Shown here piece after piece: positions 1 through 6,847 of a stretch of DNA of 55,130 nt. The stretch spans positions 1 through 55,130 of the IMG/VR virus record IMGVR_UViG_3300005613_000080; one strand, given 5' to 3'. The stretch comes from a virus. Every line of letters begins with the position of its first letter. Position 1 is the first letter of the stretch. Position numbers and translations under genes: made by a program. The notes beneath the pieces were generated by a model. That model worked only from the letters and a program-made list of their open reading frames with translations. It did not search any database and was not told the origin of the DNA.

Positions 1-159
1 GATCCCTGGTATCAGGCAGCCCAGACTCCGGGGGCGACCATCTACTATGTGCCGACCTTGGACTGGTACGACTCCCAGGGGGTGTGGGACGGATCTCACG
101 CATGGCCGGTGGCAATCCAGTGGGAACAAACCACTCTGCTCTGGCTCTGGTGGGAGTGA
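1..159 (+). CDS. C-terminal end of an unidentified protein (partial)
   Basis: An open frame enters from the left edge and stops at TGA 157-159, giving the last 52 residues of a protein. The tail is very rich in aromatic residues, including seven tryptophans, and ends LLWLWWE. It is the only likely gene on the plus strand. It points toward a strong hairpin (174-200) that also faces the minus-strand operon, the arrangement expected of convergent genes. Aromatic, glycine- and aspartate-rich C-termini are common in phage fibres, but nothing diagnostic is visible. It could equally be host DNA flanking a prophage. Reading back across the right-hand end of the window gives an open frame but no good start codon. 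Confidence 0.4.
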   Translation, partial: DPWYQAAQTPGATIYYVPTLDWYDSQGVWDGSHAWPVAIQWEQTTLLWLWWE

Positions 160-173
160 GATGAGAGGGAAGG

Positions 174-200
174 AAGGCGAAGTGATACGCACTTCGCCTT
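174..200. terminator. Perfect 11-bp hairpin between convergent genes
   Basis: AAGGCGAAGTG (174-184) pairs perfectly with CACTTCGCCTT (190-200) around the loop ATACG. On the minus strand the stem is followed by a pyrimidine-rich run (CCTTCCTTCCCTCTC). On the plus strand there is no T-tract. The position between a plus-strand stop at 159 and a minus-strand stop at 275 suggests a shared, bidirectional terminator. Confidence 0.6.
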
Positions 201-253
201 GTAGGTGCTCCTGACTCGCCCAGAGGAGAGAGAGAGTAGGCCAGCCAGGAGCG

Positions 254-275
254 GGGGGATCTGTCGCCATCCCCC
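254..275 (-). terminator. Hairpin directly after the last minus-strand stop codon
   Basis: GGGGGAT (254-260) pairs with ATCCCCC (269-275) around an 8-base loop. The far arm reaches the TAG stop of the 275-622 gene. There is no U-tract. With the 174-200 hairpin it forms a double structure that probably ends or protects the 3' end of the long minus-strand transcript. Nothing else is seen between 201 and 253. Confidence 0.4.
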
Positions 276-622
276 TAATCGGTGTTTCTAAGTATGGCGG
301 GAACATCGTTGAGCAGGAAGACCCGCTCCTCGCCAGCTCCATTCCGCACCCTGAATGTACCAGATCCGGTCGGCATCAGAGGCTCCGAGATCACGCTAGA
401 TACTGGGCCGTGATCGAAGGCACCGGGCCACAGCTTCTCAATCGCGAGCGACCGTTCCAGGTCGTTGAGCAGGGCGGCCTGCTGCTGCATCTGTTCGCGC
501 AGTAGTGCTATATGCTTCTCGATCAGCTTTTGACTGTCAAACATCTTCTCGCCCAGCCTCAGTAGTAGCGTCTCGCGGTTAGCGCGTGCGTGCGCTTCCA
601 GCGTCTTTCTCAGTTCGTGCAT
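275..622 (-). CDS. Small coiled-coil protein of unknown function
   Basis: This 115-residue protein begins MHELRKTLEAH and has a long, charged, heptad-like helix over about residues 1-65 (runs such as LREQMQQQAALLNDLERSL), followed by a short beta-type C-terminus containing GSGTFRVRNGAGEERVF. No known domain is recognised. It is the last gene of the minus-strand operon and overlaps the 3' end of the lysozyme-like gene by 44 bp, an unusually long overlap here. A predicted coiled coil at the end of the left arm could be structural or regulatory. I do not assign a role. Confidence 0.6.
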   Translation of the reverse strand: MHELRKTLEAHARANRETLLLRLGEKMFDSQKLIEKHIALLREQMQQQAALLNDLERSLAIEKLWPGAFDHGPVSSVISEPLMPTGSGTFRVRNGAGEERVFLLNDVPAILRNTD

Positions 623-1073
623 GGATCTTGTTGGTCCAGTGCTTGACGTTGCGGACCCAGTGCTTGTTGAGCCCGTGTGGGTCGTTGTCCGCGCCCACTG
701 GGCAGTAACGCCTGCCCAAAAAGGTGATGAAGTCTCCGGGCTTCCCGGCCTTCACCCAGCGGTCGTAGGTCTTTTGGACGGTGGCGGCGCACCAACCCGC
801 CTGCGGGCGGTAGGTGTCGCCCTTGCGCTTCATGTCGCGCTTGACGCCATCGCCCAGGACGCCGTACTCGCGGCCCGCGCTGCCGTTCTCGGCGTGACGG
901 ATGGCGGCGACGATGGGCGCGAGCTGGGCACGCAGGTCTTCGCGGACGTTGACCTGGATCGCATCCTCGAACTTCGCTGCGGCGGCAGCTCCGTCCTTGT
1001 CACGGATGGCGTCGGAGGCGTTGTCAGCGAGCGCCGGGCACGCCAGCGCGAGGAGAAGGAGTAGTGTTCGCAT
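579..1073 (-). CDS. Putative secreted lysozyme-like protein (candidate endolysin)
   Basis: The 164-residue product starts with a clear Sec signal peptide: a Leu-rich core at residues 3-12 and an ALA|D cleavage site near residue 16. The mature part contains AAIRHAENGSAGREYGVLG, where a glutamate precedes a short Gly/Tyr loop as in lysozyme and transglycosylase folds. It is followed by CAATVQKTYDRW, GDFITFLGRRYCP and NKHWVRNV. This pattern resembles lysozyme-like proteins exported without a separate holin step. The gene sits directly after two small membrane-protein genes, consistent with a lysis group. The fold is inferred from short motifs only. The role could instead be a different secreted hydrolase. 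Confidence 0.5.
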   Translation of the reverse strand: MRTLLLLLALACPALADNASDAIRDKDGAAAAAKFEDAIQVNVREDLRAQLAPIVAAIRHAENGSAGREYGVLGDGVKRDMKRKGDTYRPQAGWCAATVQKTYDRWVKAGKPGDFITFLGRRYCPVGADNDPHGLNKHWVRNVKHWTNKIHARTEKDAGSARTR

Positions 1074-1086
1074 CAGGACAGGTCTT

Positions 1087-1161
1087 TCAGATCCTCCTCC
1101 GGTGAAGCTCGAAGGCGATCACCAAGCCTACCACGGCAATCAACATCATCTCGGGCATCAT
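1087..1161 (-). CDS. 24-residue membrane peptide
   Basis: ATG at 1161 opens a 24-codon frame ending TGA at 1087. The product begins MMPEMM, continues with a hydrophobic helix LIAVVGLVIAF, and ends in a basic tail ELHRRRI, a typical single-span topology with the positive end inside. The start overlaps the stop of the 72-residue membrane-protein gene as ATGA, and a GGAGAG ribosome-binding site lies just upstream. Size, hydrophobicity and position next to a lysozyme-like gene fit a small lysis or lysis-regulating peptide. That role is inference. Confidence 0.5.
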   Translation of the reverse strand: MMPEMMLIAVVGLVIAFELHRRRI

Positions 1162-1376
1162 CTCACTCTCCCCGCTCGCGGCGCGATGCCCTCGAAGCCA
1201 TAGCCGTCGCGGTTGACGGCGGGGGGCGGTGGCACGAACGGCGAGGCGGCACGCGGCTCGGGTGCGGGCTCAGGCTCGCCCGCGGTCAGGCGACCGGCAA
1301 AGAAGCCGACCGCTAGGACGGCCGCGACGGCGATCGCCAGGCAGCCGATCTCGTACTTAGGTTCGGCGTGGTACAT
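1158..1376 (-). CDS. Small single-span membrane protein with Pro-rich tail
   Basis: The 72-residue product has one transmembrane helix (about residues 9-30, GCLAIAVAAVLAVGFFAG) and then a proline-rich outer segment (EPEPAPEPR, FVPPPP). The ATG at 1376 is preferred: it overlaps the upstream stop as TGATG and is preceded by AGGAGAG. A GTG three codons earlier is possible. Proline-rich, membrane-anchored small proteins beside lysozyme genes are sometimes spanins, but there is no lipobox and no overlapping Rz1-type frame I can confirm, so spanin is only a suggestion. Confidence 0.55.
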   Translation of the reverse strand: MYHAEPKYEIGCLAIAVAAVLAVGFFAGRLTAGEPEPAPEPRAASPFVPPPPAVNRDGYGFEGIAPRAGRVR

Positions 1377-1681
1377 CACTGGCACTCTCCTCCTCTAAGC
1401 GTTACCTCCCATCGGGCAATCGACGCACGCAGGTCTGCGAGTTCTCGTGCCAGGCTTTTGGCGACCTCTTCGGCGTGGTCTGCGCGCTCACGCTCTGCCG
1501 CTGCGGAGCGATTCTCGTTGCGCCGTTGTAGCCATGCCTGGAAGTCTGGCGCGTCGTCTGTCGATGCGTAGTTTTGACCGGCTATGAAGGCCGCCAGGAG
1601 GTCGTCGTCACACTCGCGCACGACCTTCTGCATCGCGTCGATCCACTCCCTGGCGTCCTGCACGCTTTGTTCTTCGTTCAT
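1376..1681 (-). CDS. Small helical protein of unknown function
   Basis: The 101-residue product starts at [13 protein letters not shown]. The frame is open further upstream, but this ATG overlaps the previous stop as TGATG, and the upstream extension would run through the neighbouring gene. The C-terminal half (about residues 50-95) is Arg/Glu/Ala-rich and coiled-coil-like (AEEVAKSLARELADLRASI). No domain is recognised. It belongs to the chain of small coupled accessory genes. Confidence 0.6.
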   Translation of the reverse strand: MNEEQSVQDAREWIDAMQKVVRECDDDLLAAFIAGQNYASTDDAPDFQAWLQRRNENRSAAAERERADHAEEVAKSLARELADLRASIARWEVTLRGGECQ

Positions 1682-2007
1682 CAGCCCACCTCCTGATCGC
1701 AGCGATCCCGGTTCTCCTGAGTGAGAGGCACTAGCAGATCCACGGGCACGTTCGCCCAACCAGAGTAGTTCTCCCGATCTAGGTGATAGTGGATCATCGC
1801 CAGTTGTTGTTCGCAGGCGTGCAGCCGACGTCGCAACCACGCGACCTGCTCAGCAGATGCCGGGCATCGGTGCTGCACATTGCCGCAGTTGCGACACATC
1901 ACTTCCGCGTTGGTCTGGTGGGCGTTGAACAAGATCATTTGCAGCCCGCAGACGCGGCACACCGCTGGGTTGCGTTGCGGTTCGTTGATCATCGGTTGGT
2001 CAGTCAT
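1681..2007 (-). CDS. Zinc-ribbon protein
   Basis: The 108-residue protein has an N-terminal four-cysteine knuckle: CRVC at residues 17-20 and CRNC at 38-41, separated by about 17 residues, followed by an H-x-C at 47-49. This is a classic zinc-ribbon layout. The remainder is helical ([26 protein letters not shown]). The ATG at 2007 overlaps the pentapeptide gene by 8 bp. Such proteins often bind nucleic acids or act as transcription adaptors. The specific role is unknown. Confidence 0.6.
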   Translation of the reverse strand: MTDQPMINEPQRNPAVCRVCGLQMILFNAHQTNAEVMCRNCGNVQHRCPASAEQVAWLRRRLHACEQQLAMIHYHLDRENYSGWANVPVDLLVPLTQENRDRCDQEVG

Positions 2008-2446
2008 CGGAGCGGGCCTCCTTCACGATCTTCCAGCCGGGGAAGAACTTGGCCCCGATCAAGTCGGCACCGCTCAAGTCGGCACCGCTCAAGTCGGCAC
2101 CGCTCAAGTCGGCACCGCTCAAGTTGGCATCGCGCAAGTTGGCATCGCGCAAGTTGGCACCGCTCAAGTTGGCATCGCGCAAGTTGGCATCGCGCAAGTT
2201 GGCAGCGCTCAAGTCGGCCCCGCTCAAGTTGGCCCCGATCAAGTTGGCATCGCGCAAGTTGGCCCAGCTCAAGTAGGCCCGGCTCAAGTCGGCCCGGCTC
2301 AAGTCGGCCCGGCTCAAGTCGGCACCGATCAACTTGGCCTCGCGCAAGTCGCAATCGCTCAAGTCGGCCCTCTCGCCGCTCTTTCCTCCGCTCTTCCTCC
2401 AGAGATTGTGCGCTTCCAGAATCTCCCTCAGTTCTTCCGTCGTCAT
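2000..2446 (-). CDS. Pentapeptide-repeat protein with 22 tandem repeats
   Basis: After a helical N-terminus ([14 protein letters not shown]), this 148-residue protein consists of 22 consecutive A(D/N)LxX pentapeptides (such as [15 protein letters not shown]), about residues 26-135, then a capping tail with AKFFPGWKI. Such repeats form a right-handed quadrilateral beta-helix. In families such as Qnr and MfpA the rod mimics DNA and binds gyrase, but most members have unknown targets. The ATG at 2446 is chosen because it overlaps the upstream stop as ATGA; a frame extension to 2491 exists. At DNA level the gene is a run of near-identical 15-mers, prone to expansion or contraction. A short relative lies at 10153-10335. 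Confidence 0.85.
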   Translation of the reverse strand: MTTEELREILEAHNLWRKSGGKSGERADLSDCDLREAKLIGADLSRADLSRADLSRAYLSWANLRDANLIGANLSGADLSAANLRDANLRDANLSGANLRDANLRDANLSGADLSGADLSGADLSGADLIGAKFFPGWKIVKEARSDD

Positions 2447-3909
2447 CGGAGGTCCCCCGTCCACGAGTTCAGCGGGTGATCGCTCCACCACGGCGCGTTG
2501 TAGTTCTCCGTCGCCTCGACGACCTCACGCGAGGCCATGCCGCTGATCAGGTCGTCCCAGGTCGCCGACTTCGGCGAACTCCACTCGGGATGCTCGACGA
2601 CCTCAAGCTCGTGGTTGTTCTCGGGATAGCGGCGAGCGAGGACAGCGGCGCAGTCCCGCGCAACATCGGCGAACTCGAAGTCAGGGATCTCGGCAAGCCG
2701 ACGGAAGCCGAGGTAGACCAGCGAGTGCTCGAAGCCCTTGTAGATGTCGGGCGTGAGACCCTCGGGGATCATGTTCCCGAAGTGCTCCTGCCGCTTGTGT
2801 GCGTACTTGTTCGACGGCTTGCCAGCTTCGTCGAGGTAGCGGATCACATAGATCGCGTCGCGATCCTCGTCGATCATCCGTCGGGCGAAGGACAGCAGGC
2901 GCTTCGCCGCGATGCGGTAGCGGTCATAGATCTTCGGGTCGCGCTGTTCGAGGGAGGGCAGGAGCAGGCCCGCGCCGATGCCCTGGAGGGCTCCGGCGAA
3001 CTGGCGACCCGCGTGCGGAGTTCCGTTGTTTGCGGGCGTGAACCTCTCGATCCCGTCGCAGCTCCACCAATGCGACTTGTGCAGCTTGTCGTCAGAGGCG
3101 TTCGGCGTCGTCCAGCACGCAATCACATCCTCCGCAATCGACCGCACGCACAACTCACCGAAGGCGTAGCCGTGCAGCGCGGCGATGCGAGCAACGTGCG
3201 TCCAGCGGTTGAGGTGCGAGTGGTCGAGTTGCGAGTAGTTCTCGATCCTCACCGCACCGCCGTAGTCGTGCGCGGGGAAGGTGCGGGTCTGGTCGATGCC
3301 GGGGAAGCCAGCCGACCAGCGATGCGGCTCGATGCGGCCCTCCTCGTAGGCTGAACGATCCCATCTCCAGGTGCCCATCCGGTTAGCCCATCCGACGGCG
3401 AGGCGCAGCGCGTCCTCGATGCCCGCCGGGCAACCGACGGCCCAGTCGGACTCGTGATAGATGCCCTGTCCGCCGGGTCCGTTCGCGTCAGGCTTGCCCG
3501 CGATGGTAACGCCGCCGATCTCCACGAGTTGGGCTCGGTGGCGCTCGGCAAGGGCTCGACCCTTACGAGTCGCGGTGTGAGGATCCGGCGGCGTGCCGAT
3601 GTCTTCAATCGTCCAGCGCGCGTAGCCGGGGGGTAGGACCCAGCCGTCACCGACCACGGTGCCGTTGCCAGCAAAGGCGTTGACCTTACCGACGATCCGC
3701 GAGCCGTGCGAGGTGACGCGCACCCGCGCCAGCCCGTCTCGGCCAACGGGTTCGAGGGTCACGCCTCGACCACCGCCAGCCGCCCCTTCTTGATCCGCAA
3801 GTTGCCGGCGGATCTTGCGGATGCGAACCAAGTTACGCTCAAGGTCCTCCTCAGCAAGTCGGACAGACTGCAAGAGCATGGCAAGCCGTTGTTCGTTCCT
3901 ATCGTTCAT
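2443..3909 (-). CDS. Large accessory protein of unknown function with N-terminal coiled coil
   Basis: The 488-residue product begins [14 protein letters not shown] at 3909 is preferred because AAGGA lies about 10 bases upstream; a TTG at 3927 overlapping the preceding stop would add six residues. Residues ~5-45 form a strong coiled coil ([20 protein letters not shown]). The large C-terminal part is Trp-, His- and Tyr-rich and helical, reminiscent of alpha-toroid enzymes, with segments such as [20 protein letters not shown]. No catalytic signature is recognised. A coiled-coil head on a globular body occurs in receptor-binding proteins, but the gene is far from the tail module. I leave the function open. 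Confidence 0.7.
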   Translation of the reverse strand: MNDRNEQRLAMLLQSVRLAEEDLERNLVRIRKIRRQLADQEGAAGGGRGVTLEPVGRDGLARVRVTSHGSRIVGKVNAFAGNGTVVGDGWVLPPGYARWTIEDIGTPPDPHTATRKGRALAERHRAQLVEIGGVTIAGKPDANGPGGQGIYHESDWAVGCPAGIEDALRLAVGWANRMGTWRWDRSAYEEGRIEPHRWSAGFPGIDQTRTFPAHDYGGAVRIENYSQLDHSHLNRWTHVARIAALHGYAFGELCVRSIAEDVIACWTTPNASDDKLHKSHWWSCDGIERFTPANNGTPHAGRQFAGALQGIGAGLLLPSLEQRDPKIYDRYRIAAKRLLSFARRMIDEDRDAIYVIRYLDEAGKPSNKYAHKRQEHFGNMIPEGLTPDIYKGFEHSLVYLGFRRLAEIPDFEFADVARDCAAVLARRYPENNHELEVVEHPEWSSPKSATWDDLISGMASREVVEATENYNAPWWSDHPLNSWTGDLR

Positions 3910-3923
3910 CTTGTTATCGTCCT

Positions 3924-4334
3924 TCAATCCTGTTCGCCGCTAGGGCCTCCGATCTCATGCCAGTAGTGCTCGGTGCAGTGTTGCTCAATCTCGTCGGCCC
4001 AGTGCTTCGCGGCGAAGCGCCGGAACTGGCGGATCAGGCTCCGCTGCTGTCGAGCAGGGAAGTGCGCCCAGCGATCGTCCTGGACGCACCACTGGAGCAC
4101 ACGGAACGCCTTGCGCGTCATCCAGTCGCCTGTGGGATCCGTGGCAAAGAGCTGTTCCTGGATGGCCTCGAACAGCTCGTCGATGTCCTCAACATCGCTG
4201 ATCTCCCAGCCGTCGCAGAAACCACCCTCTGCGGGGTAGCCTGGATCTCCATTGGGGAGGTGGAGAACAGCGGGGATGTATTCATCGACCGTGTAGTCGA
4301 TCTGGAGTCCTTTGTATCTAGTAGTGAAACTCAT
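3924..4334 (-). CDS. Hypothetical protein
   Basis: The 136-residue product starts MSFTTRYKG at an ATG that overlaps the upstream zinc-ribbon stop as ATGA; an in-frame extension to 4436 runs through that gene and is not used. It has an acidic, beta-rich first half (residues ~1-65) and a helical, Arg/Trp-rich second half (QQRSLIRQFRRFAAKHWADEI). No family is recognised. Conserved coupling on both sides argues that it is real. Confidence 0.6.
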   Translation of the reverse strand: MSFTTRYKGLQIDYTVDEYIPAVLHLPNGDPGYPAEGGFCDGWEISDVEDIDELFEAIQEQLFATDPTGDWMTRKAFRVLQWCVQDDRWAHFPARQQRSLIRQFRRFAAKHWADEIEQHCTEHYWHEIGGPSGEQD

Positions 4335-4549
4335 CGCAGTAGATTTCGTAACCGTTGCAGCCACGACTGCTGGGCAGTCGCGTTGTCGCACTTCGAGCAG
4401 ACCACGAGGATATGAAACTGACCTTGCTGCTTGCAAGTCGTCCTCGTGAAGTTTTCACCGGGTTGTATGGCTGCTCCACAGTTGGAGCACTCGCCAGAAT
4501 GGGCAGCGACACGACGCATGGCAGCGCCGACCATCTGGGCATGGCACAT
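4331..4549 (-). CDS. Small zinc-ribbon protein
   Basis: The 72-residue product begins MCHAQMVGAAM four bases after the ssb stop codon. It carries CSNC (residues 21-24) and CSKC (51-54), a typical zinc-binding pair, within GECSNCGAAIQPGE and HILVVCSKCDN. The stop overlaps the next start as ATGA. It is one of several tiny CxxC proteins in this phage. A nucleic-acid-binding or protein-adaptor role is plausible but not shown. Confidence 0.6.
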   Translation of the reverse strand: MCHAQMVGAAMRRVAAHSGECSNCGAAIQPGENFTRTTCKQQGQFHILVVCSKCDNATAQQSWLQRLRNLLR

Positions 4550-4553
4550 CAGC

Positions 4554-4913
4554 CTAGAACGGTGCCTCGTTGTCGTTGTCGCTGGCGCTCGTCTCGCCGC
4601 TTGACACGAACTCCCATTCATCAACGACGACCTTGACCTTGGCGCGGGGATCGCCGTTCTTGTCCTCCCACTGATCGAGCTGGAGGTGCCCCTTGAGCAG
4701 CACGCTCGCGCCCTTGCCGTGGTGCCGGGCGAACGCTTCGCCGCGACGGCCCCAGATCGAGAAGTCAACGAAGGTGGCATCGTCCTCCCATACGTCGCCA
4801 CGTTTGACGCGGCGGTTGAGGGCGACGTTGCCGTTGACCACGGGCATCCCGCCCTTGGTCTGGCGGATCTCGGGGTCACGGGTGAGGTTGCCCTTGAGTA
4901 CGACGAGGTTCAT
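4554..4913 (-). CDS. ssb: Single-stranded DNA-binding protein
   Basis: At 119 residues this is a compact OB-fold SSB. It opens MNLVVLKGNLTRDPEIR, has the conserved VNGNVALNRR and FVDFSIWGRRGEAFARHHGKG strands, and ends with an acidic tip DNDNEAPF like the C-terminal peptide through which bacterial SSB recruits replication proteins. It coats and protects ssDNA at the phage fork. Unusually it lies in the accessory arm, far from polymerase and primase, behind a strong hairpin (4943-4974) that may give it separate control. Confidence 0.9.
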   Translation of the reverse strand: MNLVVLKGNLTRDPEIRQTKGGMPVVNGNVALNRRVKRGDVWEDDATFVDFSIWGRRGEAFARHHGKGASVLLKGHLQLDQWEDKNGDPRAKVKVVVDEWEFVSSGETSASDNDNEAPF

Positions 4914-4942
4914 GTATAGTTCCGTTCTCGTGGTGGGTGTCT

Positions 4943-4974
4943 GGGACTCGGGCAGTCATGCCCGCCCGAGTCCC
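4943..4974. promoter_or_regulatory. Perfect 11-bp hairpin in the ssb leader
   Basis: GGGACTCGGGC (4943-4953) pairs perfectly with GCCCGAGTCCC (4964-4974) around a 10-base loop. It fills most of the 73-bp gap between the stop at 4987 and the ssb start at 4913. No U-tract follows on the minus strand, so it is unlikely to be a simple terminator. An mRNA processing, stabilising or regulatory element for ssb fits better, by inference. Confidence 0.45.
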
Positions 4975-4986
4975 GGATGCAGCGGA

Positions 4987-5265
4987 TCACAGCGACCCTG
5001 CAATCAGCAGGAGCCCGCCCTGGACGATGCTCAGGACTCGGCTGGCCGCCTTGTCAGCTTGTCCGACAAGTTCCAGCCCAGCGCGTAGGGCGATCTCGTC
5101 ACGAGCCGCAATAGCCGCCTGATCGTAACCGGGAAGGCCGACGATGGTGGACAGCTCCGCAGCCCGCTGGGCCATCAGGGCGACGATCTCTTGGCTCCCT
5201 GATTTCAGGTCAGCGTTGGTATCGTCGAGCGCCGCTTGCAGGATGGTCTTGATGTCGTCGGTCAT
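4987..5265 (-). CDS. Small helical protein of unknown function
   Basis: The 92-residue, Ala- and Asp-rich protein (MTDDIKTILQAALDD) ends in a hydrophobic stretch (VQGGLLLIAGSL) that could be a membrane or interface helix. The start overlaps the upstream HTH gene as ATGA. No domain is recognised. Confidence 0.55.
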   Translation of the reverse strand: MTDDIKTILQAALDDTNADLKSGSQEIVALMAQRAAELSTIVGLPGYDQAAIAARDEIALRAGLELVGQADKAASRVLSIVQGGLLLIAGSL

Positions 5266-5444
5266 GCCTTCTTCCGTCGTCCGCGCTTGCGAAGCTCGAC
5301 GCCTTCGCGAAGCAGGTAGTTTCGGATGGTGGTGATCGCAACATTGTGCTCGTCTGCCAGTACCGCCAGGGACGCTCCCTTGCGGTAATGAGACACGATC
5401 TTGTTGATGGTTCGCTTATCGGTGATGGTACGGGGAGCAGCCAT
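5262..5444 (-). CDS. Small helix-turn-helix DNA-binding protein
   Basis: The 60-residue product starts MAAPRTITDKR at an ATG overlapping the upstream stop as TAATG; a longer frame exists but would run through that gene. Residues ~17-50 match a resolvase/transposase-type HTH: a first helix with IVSHYRKGASLAVLADEH and a recognition helix NVAITTIRNYLLREG, then a very basic end (RKRGRRKKA). It likely binds DNA as a small regulator. The target is unknown. Confidence 0.65.
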   Translation of the reverse strand: MAAPRTITDKRTINKIVSHYRKGASLAVLADEHNVAITTIRNYLLREGVELRKRGRRKKA

Positions 5445-5941
5445 TAGTTCTGAACAACGGCGACGAGGGGTAGCTTCCCTCGCGGGGTCGCCACCCGCGA
5501 GCGAAGGTCGGTCCGAATGGACACGACGGGCCAAGGCCCGCCTTGGGAAAGGATAGTGATCGACTCGTCAAAGTTCACGAGACGACGCCTCAGAAATACG
5601 GCGGCCTGTTCAACAAGCTCGCCGTCCTCGACACGATCCTCGATGCCGCGTTCGGCGTAGCCTTTCAGCACGGGCCAGGGCGAGAGTTTGATCATGTCGA
5701 TATCGAGTGTGGTGAGGGCGGCCTCGATCTCGTCAACGAAGCCGAGTAGGGCAGAGTCCTCTACCAGATCGCCATCTTCGACGGCATCCGCGATGCCACG
5801 CAGGGTATCTGACTTCACGCCATACGTCTCGTTGCCCCATGCCATGACGACAGTGGGCAGCAACGCCTCCTCACGGGCGGCTCTGCTCGTGCCGATGCAC
5901 GAGGTCAGCAGGGCGGTCAGAATGATGAGAGCAGCTTTCAT
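5444..5941 (-). CDS. Putative lipoprotein of unknown function
   Basis: The start is taken at MKAALIILTALLTSC, an ATG overlapping the upstream stop as ATGA. The N-terminus is a lipoprotein signal: short basic start, hydrophobic core, lipobox LTSC with the acylated cysteine near residue 15. The 165-residue product then has acidic repeats in which RGIADAVEDGDLVEDSALL and RGIEDRVEDGELVEQAAVF clearly echo each other, indicating an internal duplication. A membrane-anchored phage lipoprotein can act in lysis or superinfection exclusion. Neither is demonstrated. Confidence 0.6.
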   Translation of the reverse strand: MKAALIILTALLTSCIGTSRAAREEALLPTVVMAWGNETYGVKSDTLRGIADAVEDGDLVEDSALLGFVDEIEAALTTLDIDMIKLSPWPVLKGYAERGIEDRVEDGELVEQAAVFLRRRLVNFDESITILSQGGPWPVVSIRTDLRSRVATPRGKLPLVAVVQN

Positions 5942-6225
5942 GCGTCCTTCTCCTGTTTGGTCATGGCGACGGCGACGGCGACATCGCGCCGAGCGCGGAT
6001 TTCCAGGGCCTTGTTTCCTTGGCGCAGCGTAGCCCATAGCGCCTCAAGCGCGATAGCGATAAGTGCGGCGGTTTCTGCGTCCATCAGGACCGGATCCTTG
6101 CCCGCGTGTTCCAGCACGAGGTTGACGAGAGCGACGAGGCCCAGGACAACCTGCACAGTGATCTTGCCAGTGAACTCGGACGAGGACTTACCCGGCTTGA
6201 GTGCGATGTTTTCGTCGGTGGTCAT
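5938..6225 (-). CDS. Holin-like small membrane protein
   Basis: The 95-residue product begins MTTDENIALKPGK. It has one clear hydrophobic helix (ITVQVVLGLVALVNLVLEH, about 22-40) and a second weaker one (TAALIAIALEALWATLR, about 54-70), then a basic tail ending KQEKDA. This spacing resembles phage holin-type membrane proteins with helices separated by a short charged turn. It lies 22 bp after the kinase gene and overlaps the lipoprotein gene. A holin call rests on topology only, and the lysozyme-like gene is almost 5 kb away. Confidence 0.4.
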   Translation of the reverse strand: MTTDENIALKPGKSSSEFTGKITVQVVLGLVALVNLVLEHAGKDPVLMDAETAALIAIALEALWATLRQGNKALEIRARRDVAVAVAMTKQEKDA

Positions 6226-6247
6226 TTTAGTTGCCTGCCTGATGAGG

Positions 6248-6847
6248 TTACAGGTAGCGAGGGAGGCGCGTCGGTTGCTGTTTGGGCAGCACGTCATGGA
6301 GCTGTTCGATGAGGTCTTCGATGAAGTCGCTAGTTCCATTGTTGACCATCTCGATGGGTGTCACGCCCATGTAGGAGAGGTCGATGTACCCGCGACTGTC
6401 GTTCTTGAACGAGCAGCCGTCTCGGTGCAGGCGCACCAGCCTACAGTGCGCCGCCCCAAAATGATCAACAACTTTTTCGGCTTCTTCAACAAATCCACTG
6501 TCCGTCACGGCAGCGATTGGGGCATCCAAGTCGCGCAGCTCTTGGAGGAGAAGTTCGCCCAGCACGGCTTTCCCATGCTTGGGCTTCAGGTAGTCCTCGC
6601 TGACGGCGATGTATGCCTGCCGGGGTGTGAGGCCTAGGAACTCGTCTGAGGGCTCGTCCTTGCGGTCCTCGAACCAGTCGTGGGGCACCGGGCGTCCGCT
6701 GGTGTAGATGCCGTACAGGCCGTGGGTGCGCTCCTTGAGGATGCGGGCGAACTTCACGGTATGCGCTTCGGCGCACAGGGAAAGCACCGCTCTACCGGCG
6801 TAGTCCTTGCCGCTCCCCGGCGGCCCGTTGAAAAAGATGACCTTCAT
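6248..6847 (-). CDS. Deoxynucleoside monophosphate kinase-like P-loop protein
   Basis: The 199-residue protein opens with a beta strand and Walker A loop, MKVIFFNGPPGSGKD, the signature of NMP kinases. A further conserved phage dNMP-kinase segment is visible (LTPRQAYIAVSEDYLKPKHGK), followed by Arg-rich phosphate-contacting positions (RLVRLHRD). It would phosphorylate dNMPs to dNDPs using ATP, complementing the RNR, dCTP deaminase and deoxynucleotidase encoded elsewhere. ATG at 6847 overlaps the GGDEF stop as ATGA, which fixes the start five codons inside the longest frame. Confidence 0.8.
   Translation of the reverse strand: MKVIFFNGPPGSGKDYAGRAVLSLCAEAHTVKFARILKERTHGLYGIYTSGRPVPHDWFEDRKDEPSDEFLGLTPRQAYIAVSEDYLKPKHGKAVLGELLLQELRDLDAPIAAVTDSGFVEEAEKVVDHFGAAHCRLVRLHRDGCSFKNDSRGYIDLSYMGVTPIEMVNNGTSDFIEDLIEQLHDVLPKQQPTRLPRYL

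Noticed and set aside
2049-2340. CRISPR-like or satellite array of 15-base units
   Set aside because: There are no spacers; the period matches a pentapeptide codon block, and the frame encodes a regular protein.
1783-3354. 523-codon plus-strand open frame
   Set aside because: It is a shadow of the minus-strand pentapeptide gene and its neighbour. Its apparent repeats ([10 protein letters not shown]) are the complement of the 15-base pentapeptide repeats.
5938-6339. Longer start (38 extra codons) for the holin-like gene
   Set aside because: The extension overlaps the kinase gene and has out-of-frame shadow composition; MTTDENIALK has better spacing.
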